Part shown: piece after piece, positions 36,694 through 48,770 of the stretch
Layout: every line of letters begins with the position of its first letter
Numbering within the stretch: position 1 is the first letter of the stretch
Source: Torreya grandis
Taxonomy: Eukaryota > Streptophyta > Pinopsida > Cupressales > Taxaceae
Length of the DNA stretch: 64,000 nt
Assembly: GCA_037957365.1 (NCBI GenBank)
Contig: JARHVA010000157.1
Span: 1,868,501-1,932,500, forward strand
Direction: 5' to 3'
Made by a program: the position numbers and the translations under genes
Notes under the pieces: model-generated
What the model saw: only the letters and a program-made list of their open reading frames with translations
Told to the model about the DNA's origin: nothing
Databases searched by the model: none

Positions 36694-36833
36694 CGAAATT
36701 ATTTATTTTTTAAGTCAAAAGGTTGTCTTGTAGTCAATGTAAATGGTCCATGTATCATGTAAATGATCAAAGAGTCATAGAGATGGTCCAAGTTCTCAAG
36801 CATAGTAGGCATGCTACCCAACCAAGTTGCCAA

Positions 36834-39797
36834 AGATGACCAAATTTGGCCTACATACCAAAATATGCCTAGTCCAAGAGTCCAGAAGCTGAGTAGAATC
36901 ATAATTGAAGAGTGACCCAATGTCAAAAGGAGTAGATAGACCTTAAGTAGAGATCATATATCTTTTGAAATAATTTAAGTAGGCTTAAAGTGTGATCTAA
37001 TTGATCTTCAAGAAATAGGTCTACAATAGCAGATGAAGGATCCAAATAGGTTTCATGGTGTCTAAAGAATTCAAGAAACATGAACCAGGGTGAAAAAACT
37101 TTAGAAAATCATGAAAGCCTTGAAATATTGAGTAAAATATGGACTATGCAAATTTGAGGAGCCAAACTGTCACCAGGACATCACGTAGGAACAAATGAAC
37201 CAGTTTATTTGCACATTTTATATATGAACTTAGAAAGCCTTGCATGACTTTAAAATCATGCACAATAAAATTTCTTCATGCCAAGATCACTCCATACAAG
37301 TTTCATGTCTGTGTGAGTCTTCTATCTCAAGACCTAAACCTTCAAAGTTCAGCTTGTCAAGTCTAAGTAGCCAAGCCATCCTACACATCACTTGGAATCA
37401 CATTAGCCAACTTGTTTGAACATTTTATATCTTTCCTTAGAAGTCCTCATGAGTAATAGGATTGTAGTGCCATAAAATCCCTTTTACCAAGAACACATTC
37501 TGTAAGTTTCAAGTCTATGTGAGTTTCTTAGTTTAAGTTATAGATTTTCAAAGCTAGTCACATAGAGCAAGATGTTTCCACAAGCATCAAATTCAAGTCT
37601 TAGAAAATATCCATTTAAGTTAAAATAATCAATGAAAATAATGTGGATGTCATAAAAACACACATCTCATCTCAATTGAACACCTTGTAAACACACTTAG
37701 AAAGCTCCCATAACTAGTGGATCAAATGGGCACAATCCTTTTAGTGTCAAGAACATCTCCTACAAATTTGGTGCCTCCATGACCTTTTTTCTTCTAGATC
37801 CAAGCCTTAAAAATTGGTTTTAAAATGGGAAATATTCAAGAAAACATCAATCTTAAGACATTAGGGTTCAAATTTTCCATTCGCATAGATGTCAAATATA
37901 GTCATGTGGATATCAAATGATGGGAGTGTGGGCATCAAAAAATTTCTGGTGAAGTAGCCATTTGATTTCAAACAATGGGTCCCAGGTAGATCTAGTGGCA
38001 CATGTTTGATTGTACATTCATATATAATGATGAGTGGAGGTTAAAGGGTTTAGCAAATCTCAAAGGAAAATGCATGAATAACAAGGATAAACAATGCATT
38101 CAAGTTGATAAAAGATCGATGAAACACATTTAATCATGAAAATTAAGATCAATGGTGCAAGATCAAGTCAAAATGTCAAAAGATCTTGGATGGTAGGAAA
38201 TCAAGGACTCTTGTGAATTCGTACATCTAGATATAATGATGCACAAGGAGTCAAATAAGTTGGTGTATCTTTAGGACCAATAAGAATAAAGGTAGTTGGG
38301 CATAATATGAATGGTTGAGTTGGTAATCGATGACCAATGAACAAAGAGAAAATAAAAAGAGCTTTCATTGAAGGTTGATGAACCAGTTCTTTGACCCAAG
38401 CTAATAAAATCTCAAGGATCCATATTGCCATTAGATATCAATCAATAATAGACATTGTCACACAGGCAAGATGGTTAAGAATAAGGTTCCATTACCATTG
38501 AAGTTTAAATAGGACCTTTGGTTGATGATATAGAATCTATTGACCTTATTACAGGGTTATTCCATTGACATGTTCATTACTTTTAGATAGAAGATTCTCG
38601 TCAGCTCTCATAGGTTTTGAATGTAGAATAGGTCTCTTATAACCTAATATAAAGATCAAAGATGGATAATTAATTATGAACCAAAGTCAAATAGTTTATA
38701 GGTTTTCATGGATATGTGACTATGTGAAAACGAATAGTTGAATTAGTTTTCACCTATAATAAACTTGTGCTTGATATTTAAGTAAATATAGATGTAAACA
38801 TGATCATGAAGAGGTTTTTATTATATCAACATGGTCACATTTATGATAATCAAGTACCTATAACCACCCAAAGTAGATGTGGCATAATTCTATCAATTCC
38901 AAGACATGGTCCTCATCAAGAAATCAAATAGATAATAACATAGAATTCTAAGCAAAGGACCTAGTAGTTGGATAAGGGCAATGGAAATTTAATTATTTTA
39001 CATAATTTTTTCCTTGTTGATAAGGTCATGAGTCAAAATCCTCAAACTTGTGCTAATATATCACAGTTCTCTCTCTCTCTTTCTTTTTTATATATATGTT
39101 CCAACTTTTACCACATGTAGAACTCTCTAAAAGTTTTTAGAAAGAAATCTCTACATTTTTTTTAGAGAAATAGAATATTATGCTTTGGATTGCTTAGGCT
39201 ATGCCAAAATTTGTATTATGACACCTTTTAATGCAATAAAGATTAAATTCCATCATTTTTAAAGTTAGATTGAAGTGTGTTCTATGAACTCATTTACTGT
39301 GGTTAAGTGAATGTATGTTCCTTATCTATGTTTGAGTTTTCTCACCTTCATGAAGTGTTTGATAAGTTATCACACGTAATTACAAGTACAATTTATAGTT
39401 TGTTCTTTAGCTTGAAAATAGTTTGTGTCCTCTCATGATAGTTTAATAATTGATTCATGCCTTATTGTGAAATATTTATGTGAGATTGATATTGTTTGGT
39501 CTTGAATGTGTTTTATAAGTGTGTCTTGTGAAAAGTATAAGTGTTTTAATTACTGGTGCATCACCCCCATTTTACATGATTTCATACATTATTGTATCTC
39601 TCTATCTCTTTTCCAAGCAAGTGTTAGATTAGGTCTAGTTTAGGTGATAGATCCAAAAGGAATCTAGCCTTCTTTGGAGGTCTAATCCATTATTAGGATA
39701 CCCATAGCCTAAGATCAGTCCCATGTTGAACTAGATTTGAGTAAGAGGACTTGAACATTACCCTCATTTAGCTAGGGTGCAATCTAGAACACCAACA
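36834..39797 (+). repeat. 3' LTR of inner Tat-like element
   Basis: Matches 29574-32522 throughout. The first bases have decayed (AGATGACC for TGTTCACC), while the end ACACCAACA is intact and is followed by the CTAGC duplication. Length 2,964 bp. Confidence 0.9.
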
Positions 39798-39802
39798 CTA
39801 GC

Positions 39803-40277
39803 CATGCATAAATAACTATCTAAATGCAAATAACATCAAAAATGCATTACTCTAACCATTTAATTATGTATATAACATGTAATAACTAATGTAGTGTGTG
39901 TAGGGTTCTAGTCATTCCTCTGTCATCCCTCAACATCTCCATCTACATCACCCTTTTCAATGATGATCTCCCTCTATCATGATTTGAAGGATGAGTCTAT
40001 CCTACATCAAACTCAAAACAAGTAGGTAGTTAGTCCATAACATCATGATATGTATATCATAAAATACTATTGAAATAACATATTAACATGATCAAAATGT
40101 AAGAATATAAAATATAACTAACTCATATCAAAGAAATCATGTAATCAAAAAAATATTCAAATATCCCTGAAAGCATATAACTCATAGCTTAGTTAATAAT
40201 AACCAAATCAAAGTACCAACTATAAATATCCATGGATAATCAATTAAGTTTGCTTATTGAGGAATTACGTTACAACA
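39803..40277. other. Right part of the 4.4-kb insertion, non-coding
   Basis: Continues the sequence broken at 29573. It ends ACGTTACAACA directly before the AGTTG duplication. No coding content. Confidence 0.5.
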
Positions 40278-40282
40278 AGTTG

Positions 40283-40760
40283 CCTAGATGATAAATATTA
40301 AAAGATAACTTAACATGAGGTATGAAAAAATGGTAATAGCTATCAGTGAGTGGGACAAGGACCTAACATATGTATACAGGCTTTGTGGGTAGTGAGATGA
40401 AACAAGATAGATAGTCTCACAACATGATTTGTCTTGAGCACTAACAAATGTGGTACAGACAAAGGATGAGGTGATATGGGCCAAGTATGGTGTTAGATAT
40501 TATCATAGTTTATTTGAATCAACAATTCTTATAGATTTTAGGTCACCAAGATTTCATGCGCATACCTAGAGTCAGAGATTGAGTTGTACATCTAGGTCAT
40601 GTTACATCTCAGCATCTGAGAGATCAATAACACAACCTTCCCCATAGTCAAGAGTGAAGAGAATACCATACTAGATGCCACCACATGGTACAAGATAGAG
40701 ATTTTAGTAGGATAACCCTCAAATGAGTCTTCTTAGAGATGACTAGGGTCAAATCTAATT
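40283..40760 (+). pseudogene. PMD protein relic, C-terminal part
   Basis: Read in the frame that continues from GQV at 25639, this begins A-stop-MINIKR, then LNMRYEKMVIAISEWDKDLT and YVYRLCG, a helix-rich segment that extends the coiled-coil-like tail. Later text decays, with SLLRDD near 40740 as the last plausible protein-like piece. Two early stops look like single changes from Gln or Glu codons. The match of frame across 14.6 kb is the main support for the insertion limits. Confidence 0.6.
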
Positions 40761-41519
40761 TTTTATTTTAGCTCAATATTTTATATTATACAATGTATAT
40801 ATCTCAATGTATAGTCATTATATTAAGATGTACATATATATTCATTTTTTTTTATCACATGATGTATATGGAATCTGATATTATTTTGATATATATATGA
40901 TGCAACTATAGATTTCATTGAGGTTGAATCATGATGCAAATTAGATATTTGATATCAATGTAGATGTATATTTGTTTTCCATGAGTCTATTATTTTAATT
41001 TATATGATGATGTAACACTTTATCTAAATAAAAATGTGATTGAATTGGATGATGTATGAGCATTTGATGATGATGTAAAAATTTTATGACTAGTTTCATA
41101 TGTTCACTAGAAGATGTGTATCATGATTAGCATATATGTTTCCACATTTTTTAGTTATTTTTTTTATTATGTAAATTTTTTTTAATGTTTTGATTGTCTG
41201 CACATGAGCACATTTAGCCATGTTGATAGATCTTGCAATGGGAGGTTTTCTCTTCGTGCAACATTGTATATAAGCCTCAAGCACTTGATTTTAATTTTTT
41301 CACGTGATAATATACAACATAATTATAAATGAATCAACATAATATTATTTCCACTTTTGTAAGGACTAATTCATATACAAATTCTAACAACCCAAGATCA
41401 ATATATGAAAAATCAAGACATAAGTGTAAAACATAATGTACTAACCAAAAACAAACAATGCAAATATACATACATACATACATACATACATACAATATAT
41501 ATATATATATATATATATA

Positions 41520-41576
<57 letters not shown>

Positions 41577-41590
41577 GTATATATATATAC

Positions 41591-41639
<49 letters not shown>

Positions 41640-42024
41640 AAATTATATAATCTAATTTGAAAAAACATTCAAAAATTAATTATCATGCCAAATAAGTGAT
41701 GTGGAATGGGGAGGAAGACCATCAAAGAGATAAAATAAGTTGCATCAAGGACCACCAAGTATGAAAACCATGTTGAAGCACTCTAATATTATGAAATTAT
41801 TCCTACAAAGACGTGTTGATGATGACCAAAATTAAATTGTCTGTTTAACTGTCTTCTAAAATTCCTTATAGTAATTATAGGCTATAATTAAAATTAGGAT
41901 GATAATAGGACAAGGATAAATATAAGGGTTGACTCAAGAATGGAAAATGGAAAGAATTGTAATAGGAAAGGACATGAGTGGGATGCTCCAAAGTAGGGGC
42001 TCTCATAGACAATGTTCAAACAAA
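40761..42024. other. Outer Tat element, region between integrase and PMD ORF
   Basis: This is the convergent gap between the end of integrase (minus strand, 42025) and the end of the PMD ORF (plus strand, near 40760). Apart from the microsatellite it is AT-rich and featureless. No polypurine tract is expected here because the 3' LTR lies further left. Confidence 0.45.
41466..41637. repeat. ATAC and AT compound microsatellite
   Basis: (ATAC)n at 41466-41494 passes into long AT runs broken by CTGT at 41521 and 41575 and ACAG near 41590. TATATCTGTATATATATATACAGATATA forms a palindrome centred near 41584. ORFs on both strands that read poly-YI are artefacts of the repeat. Confidence 0.98.
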
Positions 42025-43315
42025 TCAAGCATAAAATCACTTGAGATGTATAATGTTTATGGGCTTATCTAGCTCTCGCCCATCTGGTGTAGCCAACCCG
42101 TATGATCCAAAGCCATAGTTTTTTGTGATAATGAAAAGACCAACCAATTTGGCTCAAATTTGTCTTTCTTCTCACGATTTGCATTAGGGTTTTATTGATT
42201 CTCTTTTAATAGAAAATCACCAATGTCAAAGTCTCTAAGAATGAAGTGTTTATTATAAATAAAATATAACTAATTATAATATTCTTTAAGATGGCTAAAG
42301 GTGGCTATCCATTTCTCATCCAAGAATTCCAGTGCTTGTAACTGAGATACACTATGCTCCTCATCGTCAATGATACCCTACAATGAATTACGTAAAGAGG
42401 GTAAACCAATCTTAATAAGAAGAATAGTTTTTGAGCTAAAGAGTAGGGAATAGGGGTTTTCACCTATAGGCATGTGGATATTTGTATTGTAATCCCATAA
42501 GGTAGGTAATAATTAAAAATTCCACTCAAAACTAGCCTTGTTGATGCTCTTTTAAATAATTTTGAAAATAGTCTTATTAGATGCCTCATAATGGCCGTTG
42601 CCTTGAGGGTAATAGGGAGTTGACCATTTAGGTTTGATATGGAATATTGTATAGAGGGATTTCAAATCATTATCGTTACATTAATTTCCATTATTATACA
42701 TAATGGTAGAGGAAATTCTATAGTGGCAAATGAGATGATTTAGAATATATTTTGAGATCCACTTATTAGTCGCATAAGTAAGAGGGATTGTCTCAAACCA
42801 CTTAGTAAAATACTTGATGGTAGTTAAGATATGCTTATGGCCATCTGAAGAAGTGGGGTTTATCTTACCTATGATATCGATCCCCCATGTTTGAAATGGT
42901 TAAGGATAGTTAATATACTAAAGTGATCGTGAAGGAACATAAATTTAATCACTATGCTTTTGACAAGCAAGGCATTTATTGGTGGAAGCACTTGTATTTG
43001 ATTCCATTATGGGATAATAGTATCCTATCTAAAGGAATTTATTGGCAAGGACCGTTCCATTTGTATGGGACCCATAATTCCTTCATGCACATCTCTAAGT
43101 GATAATTTAGATTCACCCAAGTTCAAACAATGAAGTAACATCCCATGATATCCTTTATAATAAAGTATACAACCAAGTAAAGTGTAACATGATATGTTAT
43201 GAATGAAGGATTTATGTTGGTTGTGTGATATGTCAATGGGAAGAATATGGTCTTGTAGGTAGGTGTATACATCTTGGTACCAAGGGGAATCAGGACAAGA
43301 AATATCACATACCAT
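42025..43315 (-). pseudogene. Integrase relic of outer Tat element
   Basis: Integrase inserts the cDNA into the genome. The minus strand shows the zinc-binding N-terminus (SPWYQDVYTYLQDHILP, then HGMLLHCLNLGESK, RDVHEGIMGP; 43315-43025). In the core, WGIDIIGKINPTSSDGHK keeps the first Asp. YNNGN stands where SDNGT is usual, so the second Asp is lost. QGNGHYEASNKTIF keeps the Glu. Near 42470, LFSSKTILLIKIGLPSLR fits the downstream segment, and GRELDKPINIIHLK-FYA then a stop ends the polyprotein. Domain order and phrases match Tat-lineage pol. Stops are scattered, so it is inactive. Confidence 0.85.
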
Positions 43316-43389
43316 TTCTGTGTCAAGATGAAACTGGAATAAGATATTTTCAATGAAAAATTGATATTCAAGGACATCATAAGATATTT

Positions 43390-43763
43390 ATATTAATGAC
43401 CCAATGGTTTGTATGGCATCAACTGATCTTTTATTGGTTCTTGGTTTTTTCTCAAATTAGATACATTCAATTTTTTGTTTAAGACTATCAACCATGACTT
43501 TGTAGGGCATGAACTTCTCAACTTTTTTTATAGTAATCTATGACCTAATTGATGATCAATTATGAATCTTCATAGACAACCAATTGTTGAATGTTCCATT
43601 ATAATTCTAGATGAAGTCTTACAATTAGTGCCTCAGTTATAAAATATTATTGGTGCATGGAAAACAAATTTGAAAGGCATTAGGAATGAGATCCCCATGT
43701 GATGTAATGAATAGAATACCTGTTGTTGAACCATGGGTTGTGAAGGAACCATCAAAATATAGC
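43390..43763 (-). pseudogene. Second (extra) RNase H of outer Tat element
   Basis: LYFDGSFTTHGSTTGILFIT and GDLIPNAFQICFPCTNNI (43763-43625) match the extra RNase H that marks the Tat lineage (W-LYFDGSFT--GSGAGILF-TP-G--IP-S--L-FPCTNNIAEYEAL). The first catalytic Asp (FDG) is present. The rest is heavily decayed toward 43390. It lies between the first RNase H and integrase, the usual Tat position. Confidence 0.8.
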
Positions 43764-43764
43764 T

Positions 43765-44150
43765 TTAATGTGATTCTTCAAGAGTGAATATAGATTCATC
43801 AAGAAAATGAATGCTCAAAGGATGTGTATCTGAAATAGGTGTTTCAACAAGTTGATCTGCAAGTACTTTCCATTTAATGGCTTTTTTATTAATATACTCA
43901 ATGTCAAGATCACTTAAGAGAATAATCCATTTGGCAATACAAACTATCAATGTTGCTTTAGAAATAAGTTACTTTATCGGATCAAACTTTGTTATGAAGG
44001 TCTTGTCATTCAACATGTAATGATGTAGTTTTTTAGATGTGAATATCAATGTTAAACATGTTTTATCAATTGGTGTATAATTTTTCTCATAAGTGACCAA
44101 TGACTTAGTCAAATAATACAGTGCACATTATTTCCCTAATCATTATGTTG
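43765..44150 (-). pseudogene. First RNase H of outer Tat element
   Basis: ALYYLTKSLVTYEKNYTPID, KTCLTLIFTSKKLHHYML and IAKWIILLSDLDIEYINKKA followed by LADQLVETPI (44140-43810) match the RNase H fused to Gypsy RT (A-YYLSK-L--YE-RYTPIEK-CLALVFA-QKLRHYML...AKW---LSEFDI-Y---KAIKGQ-LADQLAE-P). The 43765-43950 piece is still open. This domain would remove the RNA strand during reverse transcription. Confidence 0.85.
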
Positions 44151-44199
44151 GAACAAAATTTCCCCCAAGACATGCTCAATTGTTGATTTATAAAGTAAT

Positions 44200-45480
44200 A
44201 GGGGATTTCCCTATGTTGGTGGGGCCAACACCTGGCTTTCCAAAACAATTTTTTAACAGCTCAAGTGCTTATTGATAGTTGACATTCCATTGAAAGATGG
44301 TTCCTTTATTCAAGAGATGATTGAAAGTATGTCAACAATCAACAAGCTACAAAATGAATCAATGAATGGATTGGATTTTGCCTTGAAAAATCAAAATTTA
44401 TTTCAAATTAGAAGGGGAGGAAATTTATGTGATGGCCTTAACCTTGGTTAGATTGACTTTAATTCCTCTATGGTAAATAATTAAGCCTATGAATTTCCTT
44501 GATGCATCTTCAAAGACACATTTGTTTAGGTTAAGACCCACCTTATCATCATAAAGTATCTCAAATATTCTCCATAGAACTTTTAGATTTCATGTATGTG
44601 TTTTTTATTTAGATATAAATTTATCTACATAGTCCTCAACAATATTGTTCATCATGTCATGGAAGATGATATTCATTACACATTGATATGTAACACCACT
44701 TGATAATTGAATGTTCCCCATGGAGTGGTGAACATTGTTTTATGTTTATCTTTTGGTGTTATTTTTCTAGATTATATCCTAAATAACCATCCATGAGGGA
44801 TAACATTTTGTATCCTATTATGGAGTCCACAATCATATCTATGTTAGGTAATGAAAAGTCATCTTTTGGACACGTTTTTTTGATATCTTTAAAGTATGTC
44901 CATATACAAATACCTTTAGTTTTCTTGCTGAATAGAACAATTTTGGATATATATTCTATGTAATCAATTAATCAAATAAATTATGCTCCCAATAATTTTT
45001 CTAATTCTTTATTGACTAATATAGCAACACACAGATGTAATTTATGCATTTTTTGTTTAATATGCTTGGCATATAGGTGCATAATAAGATGGTGAATGAA
45101 TAGATATGGATCTATCCTAGGGATATTAGCATAATACCATGCAAATATATTCATAAATTTTCATATAATGATGATGATGATAAATTTATGTTACTCTACA
45201 GTGAGAGATGCACCAAGCTTAACAATTTTGGGATCATCTTCTATACCAATGTTGACCGTAGTTATGTCTTCCACCAACAATGTAGAAAAATACTCTAATA
45301 TAGTTAGTACCAAGGGTAATTTATCTTATCCATCTTATTTTAGGCCATTCAGCTCACCCATGCAAGAAAAAATAGAATCCTTCATGGAAGGTAATAGCCA
45401 TTTAGAAAATGCTTGAGGGAAGTCTTGGACCAATCATTCAAATGTTTGTTATTATTCTAGACCAATGTCTAGACCACATA
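44200..45480 (-). pseudogene. Reverse transcriptase relic of outer Tat element
   Basis: The lead-in TVNIGIEDDPKIVKLGASLT (about 45260) precedes a decayed stretch. Then YISKIVLFSKKTKGI, TCPKDDFSLPNIDMIVDS and MLSLMDG (45000-44785) match the fingers and palm, with the first catalytic Asp in SLMDG. TPWGTFNYQVV and IFHDMMNNIVEDYVDKF (about 44735-44605) follow, where the YVDD motif has become YVDK. The enzyme would copy element RNA into DNA. Its loss of the second YVDD Asp and several stops mark it as dead. Confidence 0.85.
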
Positions 45481-46640
45481 TATTATGTGGACTTGTATGG
45501 ATCTATGCTTATTAAGGAGGAGAGTGAACTTCCTCATCTATTGGTGCATGAAGTAGGTTTTTACCAATGAACTCATATTTTTATTTACTTTTTCCGGGCT
45601 CCAAAAGGGCTTCAAAGATATTTGCACTAGTGGACCTCAATGTTTGATTTGATTTTTATTTGGACTAGAGAAGTTAACCTAAAGTAGGAAACAAGTTTTA
45701 ATGTGATTTTAAATCATTTATTTTGGTCTCCAATTGGTAGACCATCTCTAAGGCCTAGGAACTTTGAAAGTGCTTATTCATTTTGAAATTCATCCAATGT
45801 CATAATGTGATCTTGTTGATACCAACTGATTAGTTTAAGTTAACGAATGGTAAAGGGGAAATTGGAAGAGGATGTGATAATAATAATAACATTAGTAGTT
45901 AATAATTTAGTGTCATATATCTCATTATATATACTATAATAGGACTTTACATCACTGCCAAGATTGTCTTCTATAAATGCTAAAGTTATGTCACTCTTGA
46001 GATATAAGTGATCACCCCCAGGTGATTTGTATCCAATTCCTCGAGTACCTTTGTGTTTAGTTTCTAAGACTGGATCAAGAATGCATTATGTTTTTCCCAC
46101 CCAAACCCTTTCCTTTTTAGTAATGATGTTCCATGATCCGGTTAGAAATATGATATTTAACACTCTGATAATAAGAGGTAAAATCATCATTGTATAACAA
46201 GGAATATTTAGAACTAATGGATTGTTCTTGATTTGGTGAACTCTTTTTGACAAATAGAGGAGGTCCCTTGGGATGAGAATCAGTATTTTTGCACCATTTC
46301 ATCTTAGGCATACCATAGGATTTTGGATATTTAAGAAATTTGGAAATGTGAAAGGCATCTTAAATGTTATATGTGCCAAGACCCTTATCTTCAATAGTAA
46401 AGTGGGAATAAATTTGGGGAAGTGGAGTAGTAAAACTAGATGCAAGGTTACTTAGGTCAATGTAATTATACTTAGGAGACTCATAAGCTGGATTCATGTA
46501 TTTTTTTGGTACATGCTCAGTACTACTACAATAAATTTATTGGCCATACTTGGCTTCCAAATGTTTGCTATATTAGTATGGTTGTAAATCATTAGGAATA
46601 GTAACCTCCATTCCAAAATGGGGAATTTTTAAGCATTGGT
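45481..46640 (-). other. Protease-RT linker, decayed
   Basis: No domain can be named. A minus ORF at 46117-46311 (MPKMKWCKNTDSHPKGPPLF) and a plus ORF at 45168-45416 are probably leftovers or chance; the second is antisense to the RT lead-in. Confidence 0.4.
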
Positions 46641-47037
46641 GTAATGTAGAAGGGACTATGCATGCTTCATGGATATAAATACATATAAGAAGCAAATTTT
46701 AACGTAGTTCAATGTCAAAGACATGGCAGATGGTATCATAGGTGATAAACCCAATAAGGATAAGGAAGAAAATAGTGCCTTGTGATTCTCTTTCTACATT
46801 GTCATACACCTTGATAGTAACGGTGTCTGCTTGAAAATATATTGAATTATACCCCAAATGTTTTACCAATTTTTTTGAGGCTATGTTTAGATTGAAACCA
46901 TTCTCTATGAGAACTTTCTTGATCTTGTGATAGGAAATAATGGCTTCAATGTAAAGAGGGTTGTTGTGTAGGGGAACAAGGGATGACATGTCACTTTGGT
47001 CAAGTGTAAGTTGATGACCTAAGGATAAATTCCCCAC
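46641..47037 (-). pseudogene. Retropepsin relic of outer Tat element
   Basis: The open piece 46699-47037 contains LHNNPLYIEAIISYHKIKKV, LIENGFNLNI and LVKHLGY, then TVTIKVYDNVERESQGTIFF and DTICHVFDIELR. Tat proteases read HN-PLYIEA-IG-HKVKRVLID-GAGLNI...IT-KAYD---R-S-GT, so the match is close. The active-site D-G is replaced here by E-N-G. The enzyme would cut Gag-Pol. Confidence 0.85.
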
Positions 47038-47599
47038 ATGTGCTTAGAATTAGATAGGATCAATGTCATTTAGAAACTTGGAATATCATGGAAGGTCATA
47101 CAATATTTATGTATGAACTTCAGATGTACATAGGAGATATAGAATAGAAATCTTCATTGGTGTCTTGTTTAATTATTCCACATATTCAATGATTTTCAGT
47201 GGAAGGATATGGTTTGGATTTTAAAGGCAAGGTGTTTTTAACTGATTATTTTTTGAATGAGGTGAATGATCTTGAACTATAACCCCTGGAAATTGAGTTT
47301 TGATAATGCAATTTTGAGTCAAAAGAGGATTATTTGAATTGGAAGGAGGAGTTATAGGACCTATAAGAGTGACCTATGGACATTGAAGCATAAAAATGTT
47401 ATTTCGATTCATAAGAGGGCCAATAGTATGTGAAGGAGGATGTCTTAGAATAGAAGGGGTAACATGCTAAGGTGTTTCTAAAGGTTGAACATGATTGATT
47501 TTTATAGTAGATACATTATTACTAGTAATACAACCTAAAAAATCATCATGGTTATATCAGACATCATGGTATCCAATTTGATTAGTTTGGGAATCCTAA

Positions 47600-48770
47600 C
47601 CTTGATTATGACTATCTAGATTCTGATTCCAATCATGATTCTGATTTTGATTATTGGGTTGATGTTGATTGTTGGGGTTATGATTTAGAAATAGGTCTTT
47701 ATATATTCCCATGTTTTGAATGGAATTAGAACAAATGTTATCCAACTCATTTTTAACATGCTCAAGAAGATCTTGGATGAAGTGCCTAATTTGTATGCAC
47801 CTATAAATCCATGGAATTTGACATGATGGTAATCACAATATTTGTTGTCTCAATACCATGTGGGATTTGGTTGGTATTCTGGAAGAGGTTTCAGATTTCA
47901 CCAAATGACCATGTTATCCATAACTAATTTTTGGAACACTTCCTCTATAGGGTCACCAAGGTCGCTAAAGAATCTATTTTGGTATTGATTCCTTCATGGA
48001 GGTGGTATTTGCAATGTATTATATTGAGTAAGTGGAGTATTTTGGACAAGAAGTTGTTGTACCATTTGCACATGTCTTAATTTTATTACTCCATTTCCTA
48101 CAACATTATTATTTCTATTAAATACTTTGGGTTTCTCATATGTACTTGATTTTGCTTGCATTAGAGTTTGAGCTTATGCCTGATCCTAAGAACAAATATT
48201 GACTAAGCCTTTTTCTATAAGTGTATTATCAATTTATACCTCTTTATCTATAATATCTTCAAATATATTAGCATAGTGGAGTCTTAGTTTATGAGCCACC
48301 TCTAAATTGAGATTGAAAGTGAATATATTTTCTAGCTATTTATTTGGAAGGTTATGTGGAAAATGGATAACTAAACTTATACATAATTGTAGGAAAGTAG
48401 AAAAATTTCCCCATCGCATTGCTTAGCATTGCATAAGTAAACCATGGTAACCTCATGCTCTATGTTATAGGATAAATGATTTACAAAACATTTAGATAAG
48501 TCATCAAAGGTGTTGATATATTTCTTTGGTAAGTGTAGAAACTATTCTAAGGCTTTTCCACCCAAGTTGCATGGAAAGAAGTAAAGTAGATACATGTTGC
48601 AATAAGCTACTTACTAACATGCCATAAAAAATTCTTTAGGTGTTCTCTAAGATCACCTCTTCCCTTATATTTATCAAACATAGGCACCTCAATGTGAGAT
48701 GAGAAAGGTACTTGAAGAAAACTCATGTCAAATGGGTATGGGAATATTTAATCAAATTTGTATTTCTTGC
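47600..48770 (-). pseudogene. Gag relic of outer Tat element
   Basis: In pieces from several minus frames: SHIEVPMFDKYKGRGDLREH (about 48700), ACNLGGKALEWF-type text (about 48560), HLSYNIEHEVTMVYLCNAKQ (about 48440), matching Tat gag (KFDGRGDP--H---F...F---L-G-A--W...ISHFSYNIEHEVTMLDLCN-KQ). Further on, YCDYHHVKFHGF (about 47810) resembles the YC-FH---GH-T--C metal-binding stretch, with the last Cys lost. Gag builds the particle. Several frameshifts are evident. Confidence 0.75.

Larger units (their letters stand above)
29569..39802 (+). mobile_element. Inner Tat-like Ty3/Gypsy retrotransposon, plus strand, internally deleted
   Basis: The element of about 10.2 kb lies between CTAGC duplications (29569-29573 and 39798-39802). 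It has ~2.95-kb LTRs, a primer site, and relics of gag, protease, an RNase H, the start of RT and the end of integrase. The 5' and 3' LTRs differ at about 15 percent of sites in the first 110 bp by eye, less than the outer Tat element's LTRs, which agrees with the nesting order. Confidence 0.9.
25636..40282 (+). mobile_element. LTR-like insertion in PMD ORF (possible long solo LTR)
   Basis: The sequence starting TGTAACATCCCC at 25641 and ending GTTACAACA at 40277 is flanked by AGTTG (25636-25640 and 40278-40282). Dropping it with one AGTTG copy restores the PMD coiled-coil frame: ALRGQV continues as A, stop, MINIKR and then EWDKDLTYVY. The inserted DNA, without the nested Tat element, is about 4.4 kb and has no recognised coding region. 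TG...CA ends and a 5-bp duplication fit an LTR, perhaps a solo LTR. I found no second LTR copy, so the class is uncertain and orientation is nominal. Confidence 0.55.

Noticed and set aside
41405..41668. Three overlapping poly-Tyr/Ile ORFs
   Set aside because: They are translations of the AT/ATAC microsatellite on both strands.
43025..43380. Two overlapping minus ORFs as separate genes
   Set aside because: The 96-codon one is the integrase zinc-binding domain. The 85-codon one is the same DNA in another frame with no motif.
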